From Nematostella vectensis (lineage: Eukaryota; Cnidaria; Anthozoa; Actiniaria; Edwardsiidae), in contig NC_064048.1 in NCBI RefSeq assembly GCF_932526225.1, positions 10,286,188 through 10,350,187 of the forward strand: a stretch of DNA of 64,000 nt, in the 5' to 3' direction. Under the pieces are notes generated by a model that was given only the letters and a program-made list of their open reading frames with translations, made no database searches and was not told where the DNA came from. The position numbers and the translations under genes were made by a program. Below are positions 59,301 through 64,000 of the stretch, piece after piece (within the stretch, counting starts at the first letter, position 1; each line of letters starts with the position of its first letter).

Positions 59301-62300
59301 CCCTAGTTACCACCGGTAAGGACCCCTAGTTACCACCGGTAAGGACCCCTAGTTACCACCGGTAAGGACCCCTAGTTACCACCGGTAAGGACCCCTAGTT
59401 ACCACTAGGGTATGATAACACCATCAGGCACTCTGATGGCCTTACCACCGGTAAGGACCCCTAGTTACCACCGGTAAGGACCCCTAGTTACCACCGGTAA
59501 GGACCCCTAGTTACCACTAGGGTATGATAACACCATCTACACCTCCTCACCACTGGTATGGTATGAGAACACCATGTACACCCCCCTTACCACTGGTATG
59601 ATATGATAACACCATGTACGCCCCCCTTACCACTGGTATGATTTCATAACACCATGTACACCCCCTTACCACTGGTATGGTATGATAACACCATGTACGC
59701 CCCCCTTACCACTGGTATGATTTCATAACACCATGTACACCCCCTTACCACTGGTATGATTTTATAACACCATGTACACCCCCCTTACCACTGGTATGAT
59801 TTCATAACACCATGTACACCCCCTTACCACTGGTATGATATGATAACACCATGTACACCCCCCTTACCACTGGTATGATATGATAACACTATGTACACCC
59901 CTCACCACCGCTATGATAACACCATGTACACCCCCTCAGCACCGCTATGATAACACCATGTACACCCCCTCACCACCGCTATGATGACACCATGTCTACC
60001 CCCTATCACCGCTTTGGTATGATAACACCATGTACACTCCCTCATCACTGGTATAATAACACCATGTACACCCCCTCACCACCGCTATAAAAACCCCATT
60101 TCTACCCCCTATCAAAGCTATGTGATGATGACACCATGTACACCCCCTCACCACCGCTATGATAACACCATGTCTACCCCCTATCACCGCTATGTTATGA
60201 TGAGACCATGAAAGCCTTCACCATCCCTGTTATGACCCCCTCACCACTGCTATAATATGATTACATGAATTTTTACTTTTGTTGTAACTTTTATTAGCTG
60301 ACCAACCTTCAGATTCCCAATCAACACAAAGACAGACCCCGTAAAAGGAGGAACCATGAGAAAGTGACACAGACCCCCCAGGGTCTTGCTACTGTACACG
60401 CTATCGCCAGCATCCAGCAACACCTGGATGACAGCATCTCTGAAGAGGAGCAAAAACAGGTAACCTCCAGAAGTCCTCATACTAAATTCATTATTGATGA
60501 GTGAATTCGGGTTCTGTTGATCAGTGGAAGTTTGCAAATGAACACTAAACCATTCCAAAAATGAAAATAAAATATCCATCAAAGGTCACATATTATCAAC
60601 CTTAATTGAATATTGGATTTATTGTTTGTGAATCAGGAGTCAATAAAGGCGGTCAAAGATAAAGGCTGTCACCAATTCATTGCTATAATTATTGTTTGTG
60701 AAACGCCAGTTGTCCAGGAGGTATTTGTGAGTTGAAACCAAATGGCTTTTCATTTATTCATTTACAGTCAGAGCAGGAAGACCTAGAACAGCAACTGAAC
60801 AAGATCCATCCACACAACACAGGAGAGCACCAGATCTTAGTGACACCCTCCAACGGAATGCATGTACAGACGAAAGATGGTAAGCTTGAAGATACACCCT
60901 CATTGGTATGCATGTTCATACGAAAGACTGTAATCTTTAGAAGTCACCCCCTCATTGGAATGCATTTTCAGAGTCCCTCCCCAGGGACTCTCTCCAGTGG
61001 AATGCATACGTGTAGAGAAAAGATGGTAAATGCTTTAAAAGCTACCCCCTCCCCCCATGTGTCCTCCATAAACACACAGACCCTTGACCAATCAGAGCTC
61101 GAGATTCACACAAGTGCCATTGTATAAGAATAAATAGATAAACTTATACAGTACATAGCTTATATTTTATAAGAATAAATAGATAAACGTATACAGTACA
61201 TAGCTTATATTTTATAAGAATAAATAGATAAGCTTATATTAAATAGAATAGCTTATATTTTATAAGAATAAATAGATAAACTTATCTACAGTACATAGCT
61301 TATATTTTATAAGAATAAATAGATTAACTTATACAATACATAGCTTATATTTTAATCTGTAAAATTGATTTCAGGACAAGTTGTAATTGTTGTCACGTCA
61401 AACAGCGTTTTCTCAAGCCAACAAGATTCCGAAACACCCAACACCTTCGCGCTGACCGCACTACCTGCATCACAAATCAACACCTTGTCACACGGGACCC
61501 TCGGAACACTTGGGGCGGGAGGTCAGACTGTACTCATAACCCACCCAGGCGAGCATGGACAATACCTCACTCAGTCGGACAATATCCTGACGGTACTAAA
61601 CTCAGGGCTTGCGACCACCGATGAGGGGGCGCTGCTTGGGATAGCTTCCAAAGGCGTGGGTACTACGGCTGCCACCCGACCATCAGGTGAGAGTTACAAT
61701 AATGTGGTCATTGGTAGAGGTCTTCATTGTTCCACTTATTGTTCATTATCACAGAATAAATAAGTTTCTATTAGTACACGCCCACAACTGCTTATCTTGG
61801 TTGGTAGTACTTACAGTACACATAGATTCGCAAAACATAGATATATATACAGCAGATATATTCCAGTTGAAGGCTTTCACCTGGAGCCAAAATAGTGCTC
61901 AACTCGACAGGAGCTGTTATACAGTACTTGGACACTCAGTGCATTTGATGCAGTTTAATACAAATCTGTTTCGTAGACCAACGTTGCCCTTAGTCCACCC
62001 TTCAGTTAAACTAACATTCACTGACATCAATGTTTATCTATGTAAAATGTGCATGAATTGAAAAATCGCTACAAACGGTGCGTGCGCATAAAGCAGATTT
62101 GTATTAAACTGCATCAAATGCACTGAGTGTCCAAGTACTGTATACAGCAGATATAGATATAAAGTTATAAAAGTAAATGAATAATTGTAAAAGCGTATTG
62201 AAACACAGCATAATTTTGGAGGAGGAAAGGTGAACAAGAGGTGTGAAAATAAATGTGCTTTAGATGCCCTTGAAAATTATTATATAGGGTTTATTTGCAT

Positions 62301-62928
62301 TCTGCTTTAGAAGTTTGTTTAAACTTAATTTCATTGGTTTGATAGGTACAGTAGCGTGATCACTTGGAATGGGTGCTTGAGAATTTTATATAACTTGTTA
62401 TAGTGCTAACCAAGGCATTTCTTGTCCATGCCCTTCCTAAGTTATGTGATCATTAAGAAGCAACAAACCATTTCCACTCAAAGACATAGCCGTAGCAATC
62501 CTCAAATAATTGGGGGGGGGGGGGCACGATACAGAAACATTAATAAAACAAAGGGGGCACAGCCACGCCCCTACTGGTCATTTTCTTATGATATTTGAAA
62601 ATATTTGGGGGGGGGTTTGTGCCCCCAATGCCCCACCCCCTGCTACAGCCCTAGCAAGAACATGTTTGAATCAGTTATGCAACTGTAAACACAGGAATGA
62701 TTCTATAGCAATACTACTCTTGGTGTTTCCATAGTCCCAGAGCAGCTCCTTGCGAGCCAAGCTGCAGTGGCTGCTGTGCTTAACGCTGCTGCGGCATCTA
62801 TTGGTTCTGATGAGGATTCCAAGCAGGCTGATGAGGAGGGGAAGGAGCCACCGGCTAAACGCCGAGCTATGGCTACCATTGATCTGTCATCACTCGTCAA
62901 AGAAGCAGTAGTTTATGACCACAGTCAG
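56340..62928 (+). CDS. CARF: CARF (calcium-responsive transcription factor, ALS2CR8 family), partial
   Basis: Seven exons in phase: 56340-57018, 58293-58560, 58682-59003, 60298-60459, 60768-60879, 61375-61686, 62735-62928. They give 683 codons with no stop; the last donor (gtaagc) shows the gene continues beyond the window. The N-terminal 150 residues are acidic and Ser/Thr/Gln-rich, as in an activation region. The conserved core follows: [89 protein letters not shown] and [14 protein letters not shown]. It is recognisably the core of vertebrate CARF, which binds calcium-response element CaRE1 in a neuronal promoter. Exon 4 has a nuclear-localisation-like RPRKRR and exon 7 has KRR. The C-terminal half is Gln/Thr/Gly-rich. 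The ATG at 56340 is the first in frame and has good coding continuity. Confidence 0.93.
57219..57515. mobile_element. hAT-like MITE in CARF intron 1
   Basis: The ends CAGGCCCGTACCCA and TGGGTACGGGCCTG are perfect 14-bp inverted repeats around a 297-bp non-coding element with G-runs. TGTAAC occurs close to both sides, but an exact target duplication could not be fixed. Start sequence and size resemble the hAT-like MITE at 6643. Confidence 0.65.
59004..59540. repeat. 23-bp and ~90-bp nested array at the exon 3 donor of CARF
   Basis: The intron opens directly into repeats of ggtaaggacccctagttacc plus acc (23 bp). Larger units also copy the exon edge: atcaggcactctgatgg and ccttaccaccg, then gtaagg, at about 59088, 59179, 59266 and 59423. 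The unit thus contains the real exon end (GTLMALPP-coding) and its 5' splice site. Confidence 0.95.
59541..60240. repeat. ~35-bp array in CARF intron 3
   Basis: Units resemble tatgataacaccatgtacac followed by ccccttaccactgg. It follows the donor array without a gap and shares the words taacaccat and ttaccac, so it is probably a diverged extension of it. Confidence 0.92.
60830..61045. repeat. Degenerate repeats of the exon 5 end and donor of CARF
   Basis: The exon end caccctccaacggaatgcat, gtacagacgaaagatg/gtaagc recurs as caccctcattggtatgcatg with tacgaaagactgtaatc, then as caccccctcattggaatgca, then as ccagtggaatgcatacgtgt with agaaaagatggtaaatg. About four diverged copies of 50-80 bp; the last keeps an intact gtaaat donor. 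Confidence 0.8.
61122..61350. repeat. ~45-bp AT-rich tandem repeat in CARF intron 5
   Basis: About five units of tataagaataaatagataaa, cttatacagtacatagctta, tatttta with one shortened copy. It ends about 25 bp before the exon 6 acceptor; the acceptor itself is not repeated. Confidence 0.92.
61918..62144. repeat. 51-bp perfect inverted repeat with 125-bp spacer
   Basis: 61918-61968 (starting tatacagtacttggacactc) is the exact reverse complement of 62094-62144. It lies in CARF intron 6 and would fold into a long hairpin in the transcript. No target duplication or transposase is seen. Confidence 0.93.
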
Positions 62929-63625
62929 GTAAGCATCTCCCAGGGGGTGGGGACTCTCCCGAAGAGTAGACGGGGGTGATTGTACCATCTTTTAGGGTAT
63001 AAAATATTTCGACCAACTGTGCCTTAGGGGTTGTTGAAGGATTTTTCGTGTTTCTGTTATCTCTTGGGGTATAAAATTTGACCAACTGCTATTCCTTAGG
63101 GGGTGTTTAAAAGTTTTTTCTGATTCTGCTTTCTATTAGGGTTAAAAATCCCTTGACCACATACAATTTGCCAATTTGCAATCTCTTAGGGGTAAGAATT
63201 TCTCTTGACCACACCCAAAGTGCTATCCCTTAGGGTTAAAATTGATTTTGCCACTGATCACCCTTGTCTCCCCCCTGGAGCATCTCATCGCTAGCTTCCA
63301 TTGATCTTCCTTGCTAGCAGAGGCCTCTCTTCCTTGTATCTTCCTTTCTCAAAGTTAGAGCTTGAAGCTAAACATCCTTGCTAATTTGGTTTGATGTGCT
63401 GTAATTTTGTTTAAAATAGTTGCAAAAAGAGTTAAAAGTTGACTGTAAACCAACTTATGTGTGTTCCTGAAATCACACTCTTTTTGTCTTATAAATGGAT
63501 TTCCATAACTTGTTAAAGGGGAAAATATATCAAAACAGGTTGTTTTCACATAGGCATACAGCATATCATACCAAAACAACCCTTGTATTGCTTGATTGCA
63601 CTGATTCCACAATGTATATAGACCA
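62929..63625. repeat. CARF intron 7 with diverged ~85-bp repeats
   Basis: From 62985 to about 63260 loosely repeated blocks share cttaggggttaaaa and ttgaccaac. A short match to the arms of the 42450 element (ttgctagcagaggcctct) lies near 63318. Nothing coding is seen. Confidence 0.6.
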
Positions 63626-63629
63626 CCCA

Positions 63630-64000
63630 GTTTTTCTACAGCTTGTCTGTAGTCTTTCTAGTCATACCACCTAGTTTTTTTCTACAGCTTGTCTGTAGTC
63701 TTCCTAGTCATACCACCTAGTTGTTCTACAGCTTGTCTGTAGTCTTTCAAGTCATACCACCTAGTTATTCTACAGCTTGTCTGTAGTCTTCCTAGTCATA
63801 CCACCTAGTTTTTCTACAGCTTGTCTGTAGTCTTTCTAGTCATACCACCTAGTTTTTTCTACAGCTTGTCTGTAGTCTTCCTAGTCATACCACCTAGTTT
63901 TTTCTACAGCTTGTCTGTAGTCTTTCAAGTCATACCACCTAGTTATTCTACAGCTTGTCTGTAGTCTTCCTAGTCATACCACCTAGTTTTTCTACAGCTT
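63630..64000. repeat. ~44-bp array with acceptor-like tttctacag, running off the edge
   Basis: About eight units of tctacagcttgtctgtagtc, tttctagtcataccaccta and gtttt. Each unit includes a pyrimidine run followed by ctacag, a consensus-like 3' splice site. It continues beyond the window in CARF intron 7. Confidence 0.95.

Noticed and set aside
62505-62655. Possible MITE with ends near ccgtagcaatcc and gctacagccctagc
   Set aside because: The inverted match is short and imperfect and no target duplication was found.

Overview
The window is eukaryotic nuclear DNA, AT-rich, with intron-rich genes using GT-AG splice sites, many families of transposable elements and an extreme load of tandem repeats. 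The gene set is a dynein heavy chain DNAH1, a SHANK synaptic scaffold, a CARF transcription factor and a C2H2 zinc-finger protein. The repeat set is a DIRS-type retroelement, a CR1/L2-like LINE, and pogo, hAT and TTAA MITEs. Together these point to an animal, and repeat style and compact introns suggest a cnidarian such as a sea anemone. The species is an inference; no sequence comparison could be run.

Layout. 1-2267 (minus): first five coding exons of a DNAH1-like axonemal dynein heavy chain, running off the left edge. 2748-11443: a transposon nest bounded by ~240-bp inverted repeats. It holds a decayed DIRS gag/RT/RNase H (minus), a CR1/L2-like LINE with a long RT ORF (plus), two MITEs, a truncated second LINE and an ATT microsatellite. 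12345-13480: an inverted-repeat-bounded segment. 13924-14715 (plus): an intronless seven-finger C2H2 protein. 15939-16868: a 35-bp satellite. 18014-37647 (minus): a complete SHANK gene assembled here from 19 coding exons (1811 codons, all phases consistent), encoding SPN, ankyrin, SH3, PDZ, proline-rich and SAM regions. 37648-46600: gene-poor, with a TIR element carrying a zinc-finger-like ORF. 46600-51140: a GC-rich polymerase/helicase-like relic between two arrays of the same 18-bp unit in opposite orientation. 56340-62928 (plus): seven exons of a CARF (ALS2CR8 family) transcription factor that continues past the right edge.

The outstanding signal is that many minisatellites are not randomly placed in introns. 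In SHANK and CARF at least nine arrays start exactly at an exon boundary and repeat a unit that contains the exon edge plus the splice site (54, 43, 67, 32, 93 and 23 bp units and others). One repeats the last 64 bp of the SHANK coding sequence with its stop codon. At SHANK exon 8 the unit is 54 bp (18 codons) and stays open for about 14 units next to the exon. The array is therefore a ladder of in-frame alternative 5' splice sites inside the ankyrin-coding region.

A second point is a phase-compatible alternative SHANK first exon at 30342-30558, which would give an isoform lacking SPN and ankyrin domains.
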